Positions 8,250 to 16,914 of a DNA stretch of 64,000 nucleotides are shown in pieces (position 1 is the stretch's first letter; each line of letters opens with the position of its first letter). The stretch is from the NCBI GenBank assembly GCA_050734155.1, contig JBOHUD010000064.1:62001-126000 (forward strand), read 5' to 3'. The notes under the pieces were generated by a model. It made no database searches and had not been told where the DNA came from. It worked only from the letters and a program-made list of their open reading frames with translations. The stretch is from Aeolococcus sp050734155 (GTDB taxonomy: Bacteria; Chloroflexota; Dormibacteria; Aeolococcales; Aeolococcaceae). Made by a program: the position numbers and the translations under genes.

Positions 8250-10139
8250 GTGCGCGTGAGAGCTCTGCGCGCCGCCCGGGGGCGCTCGCCCGGCGCGGCC
8301 AGGTCGCGGCCCGGCATCGGCCCGCTCCTCTGCTGGGCGGTCGTCTTCGCGGACATCGGCACCTCCGTGTACTACACCCCCGGGATTCTCTTCGGCCAGT
8401 TCGGCAAGCACGCAGCGCTCTTCGTGGGGATGACCCTGGTCGTGTTCGTGCTGCTCACCGTGAAGTACGCCGAGGTGGCCACCCGCTACCCCGAGGGCGG
8501 GGGCGTGGTCACGGTGGGAGCGCACGCCGTCAATTCCTTCGTGGGCCTCCTCGGCGGCCTGCTCATCCTGGTCGACTACTTCCTCACCTCGGCCCTGAGC
8601 GCACTTTCCGGGTTCATCTACCTGAGCGTGGTGTTTCCCCAGCTGGGAGGGGGCGCCGTGCCTCTCACCGTGGTGGCGCTCATTCTCCTGGGCGGTCTCA
8701 ACCTGCTCGGAGCGCGGGCCGATGCCAGGGTCACCGCCATGATCGCCGGCGTCGCGCTGGTCAGCCAGGTCGCAGTGGTCATCGCGGTGCTCACCCACTT
8801 CGGCATCGGAGAGGCAGCCGGAGCCATCAGGCAGGTGGGCCAGGGACCGCCGCTCGGCGCCGTCGCCCTGGTCACCGGCTTTGCCGGCGCCTTCCTCGCC
8901 TTCAGCGGACTGGAGAGCATCTCCCAGCTGGCCCCGGCGATGCGCACGCCGCAGCGCAGCACCGCCCCGCGGACCATGGTGATCGTGGTCATCACGGTGG
9001 TGGCCACCAGCCCTCTGCTGACGCTGTGGGCCACGACGCTTCTCGATGTCAAGAACAGGAACCCCAACCAGTTCATCTCACTGCTGGGCGGGGCGAGCGC
9101 CGGCCCCTGGCTGCAGACCGAGGTGGCGGCGACGGCGGCGCTGCTGCTGGTCTTCGCCAGCAACACCGCGATCATCGGCTGCTATCACGTCTTCCTCGCC
9201 CTGTCGCGGATGCGATTCCTACCCCAGCTCATCCAGCGGCGCAACCGCTGGCGGGAGACCCCGCACATCGCCATCCTCATCGCCACCGCCGTGCCGGCGA
9301 TGGTGGTGATCCTGGCCAACGGCAACGTCTCTCTGCTCGGCGACATGTACGCCTTTGGACTGCTGGGGGCGTTCAGCGTCACCAGCGTCTGCCTCGACGT
9401 GGTGCGCTGGCGCGAGCGTTCTCACCGCGACGTGGGCAAGCGTCGTGCGCACGGTCCGTCGGCGGTGCACACCTCGGCTGTGATGTTCGCGACCGGGGTG
9501 GTGACCTCCTTCCTGGTGGTGGTGGCCTGGCTCACCAACCTCTTCGCCAAGCCCCTGGCCACGCTCTTCGGCGGCTCGGTGACGCTCGCCGGGCTCGGGG
9601 TGGTCGGACTGACCTATTCGATCCGGCGGCGACGGGGGGTCCCCGCCCTCGTGCCCGTGGTGCATCGACTGGCGCACCTCCCCCACCTCCGCCATGGCCA
9701 TCCGGCCGTGCTGGTCCTGCTCGACCGGTGCTCGCCGGCGGAGGCGGAAGCGATCGCGGGGCTGGCGATCGCCGACGTCGCGCACCGCGACCTGGTCCTG
9801 GCCTATGTCGGTGACCCCCAGGTCCATGGAGCGCGCGGCCACGTGCTCGAGATCGTCGATCCCTACCTCGCCGACCAGCCCGCGCACGACGTCTTCCGCG
9901 CGGTGCAGCGGCTCACCGGTCCAACCGCACGCCAGCGCCACCGCCACTGCATCTACCTGTCTGGTGACGACCGCACCGCCGCGGTGCGCGAGCTCATCGA
10001 GGGATTGAGACCAGCCAGCATCCTGGCGCTGCGCAGCCACGGCCATCTGCTCGACGGTGTGCCGCCGGGCAGGCGCCGGCGGCGCACTCGCAACGGTGTC
10101 CACATCACCGAGTGGACCGGGACGGTGACGGCCGCGTGA
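8250..10139 (+). CDS. APC-superfamily permease with a C-terminal soluble domain
   Basis: 629-residue membrane protein. The first segment contains FADIGTSVYYTPGILF, an APC/KUP-like first-helix signature, and about 12 hydrophobic segments follow to about residue 455. A soluble tail of about 165 residues (starting near VPALVPVVHRLAHLPHL) has alternating beta/alpha character and may be a nucleotide-binding-like or stress-protein-like regulatory domain. That is a guess from appearance only. Substrate is not evident; amino acids or potassium are the usual cargo of relatives. It follows the PuuB-like gene by 37 bp but seems to have its own leaderless promoter. It converges with the beta-helix gene with no spacer. 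Confidence 0.8.
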   Translation: MRVRALRAARGRSPGAARSRPGIGPLLCWAVVFADIGTSVYYTPGILFGQFGKHAALFVGMTLVVFVLLTVKYAEVATRYPEGGGVVTVGAHAVNSFVGLLGGLLILVDYFLTSALSALSGFIYLSVVFPQLGGGAVPLTVVALILLGGLNLLGARADARVTAMIAGVALVSQVAVVIAVLTHFGIGEAAGAIRQVGQGPPLGAVALVTGFAGAFLAFSGLESISQLAPAMRTPQRSTAPRTMVIVVITVVATSPLLTLWATTLLDVKNRNPNQFISLLGGASAGPWLQTEVAATAALLLVFASNTAIIGCYHVFLALSRMRFLPQLIQRRNRWRETPHIAILIATAVPAMVVILANGNVSLLGDMYAFGLLGAFSVTSVCLDVVRWRERSHRDVGKRRAHGPSAVHTSAVMFATGVVTSFLVVVAWLTNLFAKPLATLFGGSVTLAGLGVVGLTYSIRRRRGVPALVPVVHRLAHLPHLRHGHPAVLVLLDRCSPAEAEAIAGLAIADVAHRDLVLAYVGDPQVHGARGHVLEIVDPYLADQPAHDVFRAVQRLTGPTARQRHRHCIYLSGDDRTAAVRELIEGLRPASILALRSHGHLLDGVPPGRRRRRTRNGVHITEWTGTVTAA

Positions 10140-11918
10140 TCAGCCGGTGCGGCGCCGCCGCCGCCAGGGAACTGTGAGCGCCCCGGCGCCGATGATGGCG
10201 GCGGCGCCCAGCGCCGGCAGCGCCGCCAATCGCGGCCCCGCCGTCGCGCCGGCAGGGGCCGGGCAGAAGGCATTGGCAGGCACCCCCGAGCAGGGATTGG
10301 GCATGGTCGCCTGGGCGGGCGGCATCGTCAGGGTGAACGGAGTGGGGCGCGGATAGCAGTTGACGGCACAGGGTGCCTGGGAGATGCAGGGCAGGCTGGC
10401 GTTGACGTCGCAGAGGGTGTTGAGGGTGGGACATGGAGCCAGCAGCTGCGATGCGCAGAGCACCTCGGCAGCGAGCGGGCCCATGTCGCCGGCGTTGGCG
10501 GTGGTGCACATCCTCCTGACGGGGCGGTACGGGTTGTGGGGCAGGCCGTTCTCCATGCCGGCCGGGTCGCTGGTCAGGCCGCGCGGGTCGGTGTCGGCGG
10601 AGAAGCAGTTGCCGGGATCGTGCGCGATGGTGGCCAGACCGATGTCACCGTTGCTGGGATTGCCGTAGGAGCCGTTGTTCTTGAAGGTGTTGCCGATGCT
10701 GACGTTGCCGAAGGCCTGGAAGTAGCAGACGCCGACCGGTGGAGGGACGAAGGTGCCGCCCTGGCAGTTGGACGGCCCCGCCTCCTGGTCGGGCAGGTCG
10801 GCGATGAGCTCGCCCCAGGAGTCGTTGTTGACGATGGTGTTGTGGTACAGGGTGATGTACCTGGTCCCGGCCAGGATCAGGCCGGCTCCGACCGGTCCGC
10901 CCCCGGCCAGCCCCGAGGTGCCGTTGCCGGGCACGTTGGGATTGTTGTTGTCGTGGAGGTAGTTGTTCATCCACACCGTGCACGACCTCGTCCCCAGCGC
11001 GCCTCTCTGTGGCTCGCTCCGATCCGCCAGGTCGCACAGCCCGATCTGCGGTGAGGGGGCGTCGTCGTTGTTCTGTGAGTTGGAGACCGGGCCAGTCTTG
11101 TTCCTGTCGCACTCGGTGTTCTCGATGAGCAGGTAGCCACCGGCATTGGTCGTGGAGATGCACAGGGAGCTGTACTGTCCGTGGTCGTGGTTCATGACCG
11201 CATCGCACCTCTGCTGGCAGGCGCCGATGTAGAAGGAGGAGTCGGCCATGTTGCTGGCGTACGAGTTCGTCCAACTGCCGTGGGTGGCATTGCTGGAGAA
11301 GATGCCGTAGCTGCCGGCGGGATAGTTGACCCCGTTCGAGTACGTGGACGTCGCGGTCAGGTAGCTGCCCCGGTAGCCGGACATGCCGATCTGACCTGAG
11401 CCATCACCGCCGTTCCACCAGATCTGGTTGCCCCTGGCGCCCGACGGGTCGGTGAGAAAGTTGCAGACGGTGAGGTTGTCGATGGAGACCTGGTTGGCCC
11501 CGAAGCCCTTGCCGTACACCTCGATGCCGTTGCGTCCCTGGCCGCCCGGGCCGAGGTCCTGGTCCGCGAGCCTCGACGAGCAGGGTACGGCTCCAGGGTT
11601 GGTGCCGTCGACGATGACCGAGTTGCGGTTCATGCCGCGCAGGTGGATGCCCGGCTTGTCGATCCACACACCGGCCGGCCAGGTGCTGGTGGCGTGGTCG
11701 GCTCGCTCGTGGTAGTCGCCGGGGCCGACCAGGATCCAGTCGCCGGGCGAGGCCGCATCCACCGCGGCCTGGATGGTGCCGTAGGGGCCGGTGGCGCCGT
11801 TGTAGCTGCCCACCAGGAGGACGTGGGGAGCGGCCGCCCCGGCCGTCACCGGCGGCGCCGTGGCCACACCCAGCGCACAGATCGATGCCGCGAGAGCAGC
11901 CGGGGCCATGGATCTCAT
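10140..11918 (-). CDS. Secreted right-handed beta-helix protein with C-terminal membrane anchor
   Basis: About 592 residues. It has an N-terminal signal peptide (MRSMAPAALAASICALGVA), then VLLVGSYNGATGPYGTIQAAVDAASPGDWILVGPGDYHE, the usual opening of parallel beta-helix (pectate-lyase-like) proteins. A long Asn/Gly-rich repeat body with NNYLHDNNNP and LYHNTIVNNDSWGE-type turns follows, with many Cys. The end has a hydrophobic helix (ALGAAAIIGAGALTV) and RRRRR, so it is probably held in the membrane by its C-terminus. Enzyme activity is not evident; it may bind or cleave polysaccharide. ATG 11918 has GAGGT upstream; an ATG five codons earlier (11933) is possible. Confidence 0.75.
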   Translation of the reverse strand: MRSMAPAALAASICALGVATAPPVTAGAAAPHVLLVGSYNGATGPYGTIQAAVDAASPGDWILVGPGDYHERADHATSTWPAGVWIDKPGIHLRGMNRNSVIVDGTNPGAVPCSSRLADQDLGPGGQGRNGIEVYGKGFGANQVSIDNLTVCNFLTDPSGARGNQIWWNGGDGSGQIGMSGYRGSYLTATSTYSNGVNYPAGSYGIFSSNATHGSWTNSYASNMADSSFYIGACQQRCDAVMNHDHGQYSSLCISTTNAGGYLLIENTECDRNKTGPVSNSQNNDDAPSPQIGLCDLADRSEPQRGALGTRSCTVWMNNYLHDNNNPNVPGNGTSGLAGGGPVGAGLILAGTRYITLYHNTIVNNDSWGELIADLPDQEAGPSNCQGGTFVPPPVGVCYFQAFGNVSIGNTFKNNGSYGNPSNGDIGLATIAHDPGNCFSADTDPRGLTSDPAGMENGLPHNPYRPVRRMCTTANAGDMGPLAAEVLCASQLLAPCPTLNTLCDVNASLPCISQAPCAVNCYPRPTPFTLTMPPAQATMPNPCSGVPANAFCPAPAGATAGPRLAALPALGAAAIIGAGALTVPWRRRRRTG

Positions 11919-12024
11919 GGAGGTACCTCTCATCCGCGATACGGCGCCGGGACGAGTCTAGGCAATGTGTACCGACGACTTCGCGAACAGTGCTTTCCAC
12001 GTGCACGCGCGAATCAGCCCCGGC

Positions 12025-14088
12025 TCAGAGGAGCACCACAACTGAGGCCTGGGCGCGCGCTGCGGTCCCGTCATCGTCTGTGATCGTCACCGTCACAGTG
12101 AAGGTTCCCAACAGACCGCCGTAGCTGTGGTTCAGCGTGAAGTTGGTTCCGTTGAGCGCCAGAGGTCCGCGAGACCCATCGCCGTAGTCGACTGTGGCCG
12201 AGAAGCTGTCCGCACCGGGGTCGCTGTCGGTGAAGCTGCCGGTCCCGTGGAAGGGAGCTCCCAGGAGGAGGAGCGCCCCGGCCGGTGGGGTGATCACCGC
12301 CGCAGCGCTTTTCACGGTCACTGTCGAGCTGGCGTACCCGTAGCCGCCGCGGGCGTTGGTCACCCGGACAGTCACCGTGCACGTGCAGACCTCCGCGTAA
12401 GCGTGCTGCAGGCTGAAGCTGGTGCCGTTGAGCGCGAGCGGATGCACGCCCGATCCATCCCCGTAGTTGACGGTGGCGGTCCAGCCGCTGCCCCCCGAAT
12501 CGGCGAATGTGCCGCCGCTCCTGTACATCCCCTCAGAGATCTTGATCGGCGCCGGCATCGAAACCGCCGGCGGGGTCATCGGGCCGGGGGTGGGGGTTGG
12601 CGTGGGACCCGGCGTTGGCGTGGGCCCCGGCGCCGGTGTGGAGGATGGCGATGGGGTCGGCGCCGGGGTCGGGCCCAGGCCGCCCCCCGACGGCGGGGTC
12701 GATGAGCCGGTCGGCGACCCCGGCGGAGGAGTCGTCGTGGTGCCGGCGAGCACCGGCTGTGGGCCCGTCGAGGCGGGCGGATGCTGCACGTCCGGGTGCG
12801 CCTGGCCGCCCGACGCGGAACCCTGGCCGGGGCCGGTCGGTGACGACCCCCCTCCGCCCCCGCCGGCGGCCGGGCCGGAGCGCGTCCCATCCATCACGGA
12901 CACGGCGGGCGGCCCCGGCTGGGGGCGAGGAATGTTGGTGCCCGGCAGCAGCCCCGGCGCAGCCAGTCCCAGCGCCGTCCCACCTGACACGATGGCGGTG
13001 CCCCACTGCAGACCCAGGTCGTTGACCCAGGGGATGAGGGGAAGCTGGGCGATCCAGGACCCCAGGCCGACAACTCGCCACAGCCGTCCCACCGAGATGT
13101 TCAGGAAGGCTCGGACCACCACGGGATCGAACTGCTTGCCGGAGCAGCGCACCAGCTCCTCGCGCGCTGCCACCACTCCGAGCGGCCGCCGGTATGGTCG
13201 CACCGCCGTCATGACCTCGTAGGCGTCGGCCACGCCGACGATGCGCCCGGCGAGCGAGATCTTCTCCCCGGCCAGTCCCGCGGGGTAGCCCTTGCCGTCC
13301 CAGCGCTCGTGGTGGTGCTCCACCGCCGCCGCCCAGCCACCGAGCCAGGCGCGCAGGGGTCCGATCAAGCGCGCGCCCTCCTCGGGATGGCGGCGGACCG
13401 CGTTCCATTCCCTGTCGTTCAGCGCCGCCGGCTTGGTGAGGACCTCGCTGGGCACCAGGAGCTTGCCGATGTCGTGGAGCAGAGAGGCCCAGCGAAGCCG
13501 CGCTCGGTCGGGCGCAGACAGCTTCATCTCATCGGCGATGAGGTCGGAGAAGACGCGCACTCGCTCGGAGTGACCGCGCGTCTGGCGGTCGTGAACGCTG
13601 AGCGCCGCCACCAGCTCGAGCACCCTCTGCATGTACGCCACCTCTCCGCCCTCGATGCCCTTGTCTCGCGCCTCCTGGAGCTGGCGCTGGAGGTCGCGGG
13701 GGCGGCCCACCCGACGCGCCACCGCGAATCGCTGGGGTGCCCGGTCAGGAAAGAGCAGTGAGAGGTTGAGGAGCGCCGCCAGGGGAAGAAGACGGCGGGC
13801 CCCCCGCTCGACCACCAGGATCACCAGCAGCATCGCCACGCTGATGGCGACGAACCAGAGCAGCGTCTGAGGCACACCGGCGGGGCGCGGCAGGAGACGG
13901 CTGACCGCCGTCGCCGCTCCGATGCCGGCGGCCGACGGGCCAGCCACGACCGCGAAGCGGACGAGCTTGCTCAGCACCGGCCGCCGTTGCCACTGATGGC
14001 TCGGCGGGGTGGGGTCAGGAGCAGACGGGGTGCCGGACTCCGAGATGATCCCAATCCTCTGCGGTGCCTGACGGTGCCGATCGTGCAT
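12025..14088 (-). CDS. Membrane HD-GYP-type phosphodiesterase with exported PKD domains
   Basis: 687 residues. Hydrophobic segments lie at about 42-64 and 74-94. They are followed by a cytoplasmic HD-GYP domain (about 150-330) with HDRQTRGHSERV, catalytic LLHDIGK (H205/D206) and HHHERWDGKGYP (GYP motif, 265-269). HD-GYP proteins hydrolyse cyclic di-GMP or related dinucleotides. A third membrane segment (about 363-383) precedes a Pro/Thr/Gly-rich linker (about 385-510), and two PKD-like beta-sandwich repeats end the protein, each with VNYGDGS or VDYGDGS and ALNGT. By topology the PKD repeats would face outside and the HD-GYP domain inside. The gene has no obvious operon partner. ATG 14088 is the only good start. 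Function as an envelope sensor is inference. Confidence 0.85.
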   Translation of the reverse strand: MHDRHRQAPQRIGIISESGTPSAPDPTPPSHQWQRRPVLSKLVRFAVVAGPSAAGIGAATAVSRLLPRPAGVPQTLLWFVAISVAMLLVILVVERGARRLLPLAALLNLSLLFPDRAPQRFAVARRVGRPRDLQRQLQEARDKGIEGGEVAYMQRVLELVAALSVHDRQTRGHSERVRVFSDLIADEMKLSAPDRARLRWASLLHDIGKLLVPSEVLTKPAALNDREWNAVRRHPEEGARLIGPLRAWLGGWAAAVEHHHERWDGKGYPAGLAGEKISLAGRIVGVADAYEVMTAVRPYRRPLGVVAAREELVRCSGKQFDPVVVRAFLNISVGRLWRVVGLGSWIAQLPLIPWVNDLGLQWGTAIVSGGTALGLAAPGLLPGTNIPRPQPGPPAVSVMDGTRSGPAAGGGGGGSSPTGPGQGSASGGQAHPDVQHPPASTGPQPVLAGTTTTPPPGSPTGSSTPPSGGGLGPTPAPTPSPSSTPAPGPTPTPGPTPTPTPGPMTPPAVSMPAPIKISEGMYRSGGTFADSGGSGWTATVNYGDGSGVHPLALNGTSFSLQHAYAEVCTCTVTVRVTNARGGYGYASSTVTVKSAAAVITPPAGALLLLGAPFHGTGSFTDSDPGADSFSATVDYGDGSRGPLALNGTNFTLNHSYGGLLGTFTVTVTITDDDGTAARAQASVVVLL

Positions 14089-14460
14089 CGGTCTGCACGA
14101 CAGCCAACGCCATGATCAGATGGCTCTGAGGACCGGGATCTGAGGGTCGGGCGTCTGTTGCGCCCGAGTTACCGCGTCGTCGCTGATCGCCACATTGGGC
14201 CAGCGCGGTCGCACCCTGCCCAGGCCGCGCTCGCGTGGCTCCGGCATCCCGGGAGTCGTCAGGCCTCCTGAGACACCTCGCGTCCAAAACTGGCTAAAAA
14301 GAGTAGAGCACGACGAGGATCTCTCACGCAAATTGTGATGGCGCGTTCGGGCCGAGGAGTTGAACGTCATCGAAGAGGACGGGGAACCTGCGACCGTCGC
14401 GTGATCCGCTGTCACTCCGGACTCCGCGCGCTGCCTCCAATCCAACGATCCCCGGGTGGC
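14089..14460. other. Intergenic stretch without a recognised gene
   Basis: This 372-base gap lies upstream of the HD-GYP/PKD gene and downstream of the small secreted-protein genes, both on the minus strand. It includes an A/T-rich patch around 14285-14340 that could hold the promoter of the HD-GYP gene. Open frames here lack codon bias and family features. I see no RNA gene or repeat. Confidence 0.4.
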
Positions 14461-14949
14461 TCATCGGCTGCTCTTGGGCAGTGGCAGAGCGTCGGCTTGG
14501 CTATTCGATGCCCGAACCTGGTAGACGGATATCGCGCCGCTCTGGGCATCCACTAGGACGAGAGCCGTGACGTACTGGAACCCCTTCTGCGCAGGCGCTG
14601 TAAAGACGAGCATCCAAACCGTCTCAGGCGGCTGAGTCTTGAACCACACTCGACCGGCCGGGTCACTGACTCGTGAAACCTGAGACATGAGAGACTCGCC
14701 GCGCAGACGATAGTTTGTCATCCGACTAGCGCTGCTATTCAGCGCCCGAAACGCAGTCGTGTTCGCTTGCGCGCTCGACACCGTCGGCGTACTCGCCTGA
14801 TCAGCCTGTGCGATGACTGTGAAGGAAAGGAAGCTGAACGGCCTGGGCTCTGAGGCTTGATGCGGACCCGACAGACCAAGGCGAATGGCAAGGAAAGTTG
14901 CAAGGAGCGCAACGGCTAAGGCGCCCGCGACGGTCTTCCAGCGAGGCAT
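14461..14949 (-). CDS. Small membrane-anchored/exported protein of unknown function
   Basis: 162 residues. An N-terminal hydrophobic helix (TVAGALAVALLATFLAIRLGL, about 6-26) acts as signal or anchor. It is followed by about 130 polar residues outside, with no Cys and no catalytic motif I recognise. ATG 14947-14949 is strongly supported by AGGAGAAG 4 nt upstream. It begins 10 nt after the stop of the next secreted protein and is likely in its operon. Codon use and base composition are poorer in GC than the flanks, which suggests acquired DNA. No family recognised. Confidence 0.65.
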   Translation of the reverse strand: MPRWKTVAGALAVALLATFLAIRLGLSGPHQASEPRPFSFLSFTVIAQADQASTPTVSSAQANTTAFRALNSSASRMTNYRLRGESLMSQVSRVSDPAGRVWFKTQPPETVWMLVFTAPAQKGFQYVTALVLVDAQSGAISVYQVRASNSQADALPLPKSSR

Positions 14950-14959
14950 CCGACTTCTC

Positions 14960-15394
14960 CTAATAGTTAAGGTAGGTCCACCAGGACCAACTCCCGTTGA
15001 CTCCCTGCCCGCTCTCAAGATCCGCTTGAGGACCGCAGCTTCCGTAGTAGTAGTTCGGTGAATTAAGAGAGATGAAATTCGTGTTGTACGCGGTGTACGT
15101 CTGATCGAACTGCCGAATTTGGCATACCCAAGCACGACCCCGCTCAGACATCCATGAAACGACCGAGCTGTTGCCGGTTACGTAGGCCCAACTCACGTAC
15201 CCACAGGCCGGCGTGTTGCCCTGCAAGACGGCATCGGCGCTATGCAGTCCATAACTCACCTTGTAGTAACCGTTACAGCCAGTTGCGGAGACCATGGCTG
15301 TGGGCGGCCCGAAGGCAAGAGCCAAGAAGCTCGCGAGCAGTAAGGCAGCGGCTGACCGAAAGAGGACCTTCGGAGTGGAGGCGCGCCTCAACAT
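14960..15394 (-). CDS. Small secreted Cys-containing protein ending in a Trp/Tyr-rich cassette
   Basis: 144 residues from ATG 15394. A signal peptide (VLFRSAAALLLASFLALAF with cleavage after about SAT) precedes a mature chain of about 105 residues rich in Tyr, Ser and Asn. It has four Cys (in CNGYY, ACGYV, VCQIR, SCGPQ) that could form two disulfides. It ends with DLESGQGVNG then SWSWWTYLNY. The same ending occurs in the small frame just upstream (15460-15618). The start is uncertain, since longer in-frame starts up to 15541 exist but would overlap that frame. Not recognised; possible roles are a secreted peptide, bacteriocin-like product or surface protein. Confidence 0.6.
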   Translation of the reverse strand: MLRRASTPKVLFRSAAALLLASFLALAFGPPTAMVSATGCNGYYKVSYGLHSADAVLQGNTPACGYVSWAYVTGNSSVVSWMSERGRAWVCQIRQFDQTYTAYNTNFISLNSPNYYYGSCGPQADLESGQGVNGSWSWWTYLNY

Positions 15395-15459
15395 CCCGCG
15401 GCGCCCGGCGACCGATCCGTCGCGCTCAGCAGCGTTTTCGACGCGCACCTCAACGGGTC

Positions 15460-15618
15460 TCAGAAATTCAGATACGTCCACCATGACCACTGGCCGTTGA
15501 CTCCCTGACCACTCTCCAGGTCCGCTTGGAGGCGTCGCCAAGTGAGTTCCACCACCTCCGGGTCAGGCGGCGTCGTGTCTGTCCAAGCCGACCGCGTCGG
15601 CTCGATCTCCATGGTCAT
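15460..15618 (-). CDS. 52-residue frame sharing the C-terminal cassette (paralogue fragment or peptide)
   Basis: Starts at ATG 15618 with GGGAG about 7 nt upstream and stops at TGA 15460. The last 22 residues match the end of the downstream secreted protein almost exactly (DLESGQGVNG then QWSWWTYLNF), and the DNA is similar too, so this is a local duplication. The first 30 residues (MTMEIEPTRS...) are charged and have no signal peptide. It may be a small peptide gene in its own right or the leftover tail of a lost paralogue. Either way it is first in the three-gene low-GC block. Confidence 0.5.
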   Translation of the reverse strand: MTMEIEPTRSAWTDTTPPDPEVVELTWRRLQADLESGQGVNGQWSWWTYLNF

Positions 15619-15684
15619 CCTGTGCTCCCTGGTCCGCCCTCATGCTCAGCAAATAAAGGTGAGGCGAGGCGGAGGTGAGGTGTC

Positions 15685-15954
15685 TCAGGGACTGTTGGCA
15701 GAGAGGGCCCAGGCCTTTTGCAGCGCACTGCTGATGGCTGCGACCAGGGCCTGTGCGGACTCCACCGAGAGCTCCAGCGCGATCGGCCGTGACCGGCCAT
15801 CCGAGTCTGAGAAGAGGTCGATGTTGAGGGTGTGCTCGAGCGGCGTGGTGTAGGGGTGGTCGACGTACACGCTGGCGCCGATCACCGGCGCCCACGTGCC
15901 CGCGGCCTTGCCACTGCCGCGCACCTCGAGCCGCTCAGTGGCGTGGCTGCACAT
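15685..15954 (-). CDS. Small conserved protein, DUF6295-like
   Basis: 89 residues from ATG 15954. It has VRGSGKAAGTWAPV, VYVDHPYTTPLEHTLNIDL and ALELSVESAQALVAAI. This resembles a family of small proteins I know as DUF6295 (recognised from memory, no search), whose role is unknown. The start lies 2 nt after the dienelactone hydrolase stop codon, so the two are probably one operon. No signal peptide or membrane segment. Confidence 0.65.
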   Translation of the reverse strand: MCSHATERLEVRGSGKAAGTWAPVIGASVYVDHPYTTPLEHTLNIDLFSDSDGRSRPIALELSVESAQALVAAISSALQKAWALSANSP

Positions 15955-15956
15955 CC

Positions 15957-16733
15957 TCAATCCACCGTGGGCCGGCTGCTCTCCGCCGGGTGCAGGGTTC
16001 GCTGCAGGAAGCCCCAGATGCGCCGCCAGCCCTCGCCGGCCGCCTCCACCCGGTAGGAGGGACGGTCGCTGTCGAAGAAGCCGTGTCCGGCGCCCTCGTA
16101 CATGTGGAACTCGTGCTCCTTGCCGGCGCGGGTCAGCGCGGCGTCGATCTCGGCCACATGGTCCGGCGATGGGCGCGTGTCATCCATCCCGAAGAGTCCC
16201 AGGAGGGGACAGGAGATTCCGCCGGCCCTGTCGATGATCGGGGTGATTTTCATGGTCGTGCCGGGTGGCGGGTCGCCGACGATCAGCCCGGGGTAGCAAA
16301 CGACCGCCGCGTCGGGGTCGAGATCGCAGGCGGCGAGGAAGCTCTGGCGTCCGCCGGAGCAGTAGCCGATCGTGGCCACGCGACCGGAGCAGCTGGGCAT
16401 GGCGCGAAGGTGACGCAGGGCTCCCGCACAATCGCCGAGGAAGCGGTGGTCGGGGACGCCTCCGTTGGCGCGCGCGGCGGCGGCGGCGTCGTCGGGGTCG
16501 GCGCCCGGTGCATCGCGATGGTGCAGGTTGGGGCAGAGGGCGATGTATCCATTGGTGGCGAAGCGGCGAGCGCTCTCCCAGGTGCTCTCGTCCCACCCGG
16601 GCATGTGGTGGATGACCACAATCCCCGGGTACGGTCCGGCGCCGAGTGGACGCGCGAGGTAGGCGGGGATGGGGTCGTTCTGATCACCCGCGATCGTCAC
16701 CAGCTCGGCCAGCAAGGGCTCGACCATTCTCAT
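15957..16733 (-). CDS. Dienelactone hydrolase family protein
   Basis: 258-residue alpha/beta hydrolase of the dienelactone hydrolase family. The nucleophile is a Cys in ATIGYCSGGRQS. The Asp is in LFGMDDTRPSPDH and the His in GAGHGFF, so the triad is complete. The family hydrolyses lactones and esters, in some cases chloroaromatic breakdown products. ATG 16733 is chosen; a second ATG two codons later is equally possible. It is followed by the DUF6295-like gene and diverges from the nitroreductase-like gene across about 180 bp. Confidence 0.85.
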   Translation of the reverse strand: MRMVEPLLAELVTIAGDQNDPIPAYLARPLGAGPYPGIVVIHHMPGWDESTWESARRFATNGYIALCPNLHHRDAPGADPDDAAAAARANGGVPDHRFLGDCAGALRHLRAMPSCSGRVATIGYCSGGRQSFLAACDLDPDAAVVCYPGLIVGDPPPGTTMKITPIIDRAGGISCPLLGLFGMDDTRPSPDHVAEIDAALTRAGKEHEFHMYEGAGHGFFDSDRPSYRVEAAGEGWRRIWGFLQRTLHPAESSRPTVD

Positions 16734-16914
16734 CGCTGCCAATCCTGCACGGCCGCCATGGTACGGTCCCGACCCGACGCCGCGGAGTGGGCGAGGCACC
16801 TGCCCGCGCTGCCACCGGCCGCCGTGGAATCCGTCCGGTGCAGAATGGGAGGTCGACACGAGCCGGCGCGCCCCGGGCGCACCGTCAACCCCGGCAACGT
16901 GGGAGGAGGTTGAG

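Noticed and set aside
6836..8362. A 508-codon minus-strand frame opposite the PuuB-like oxidase
   Set aside because: Pure shadow of the FAD enzyme with Arg/Gly/His-rich content and no ribosome site.
12540..12900. GC-rich repetitive tract suggesting a tandem repeat or CRISPR-like array
   Set aside because: It encodes the Pro/Thr/Gly linker of the HD-GYP/PKD protein. Repeats are codon-level, with no spacers.
14116..14445. 109-codon frame in the gap before the HD-GYP/PKD gene
   Set aside because: No signal, fold or ribosome site, and mixed codon use. Treated as noncoding.
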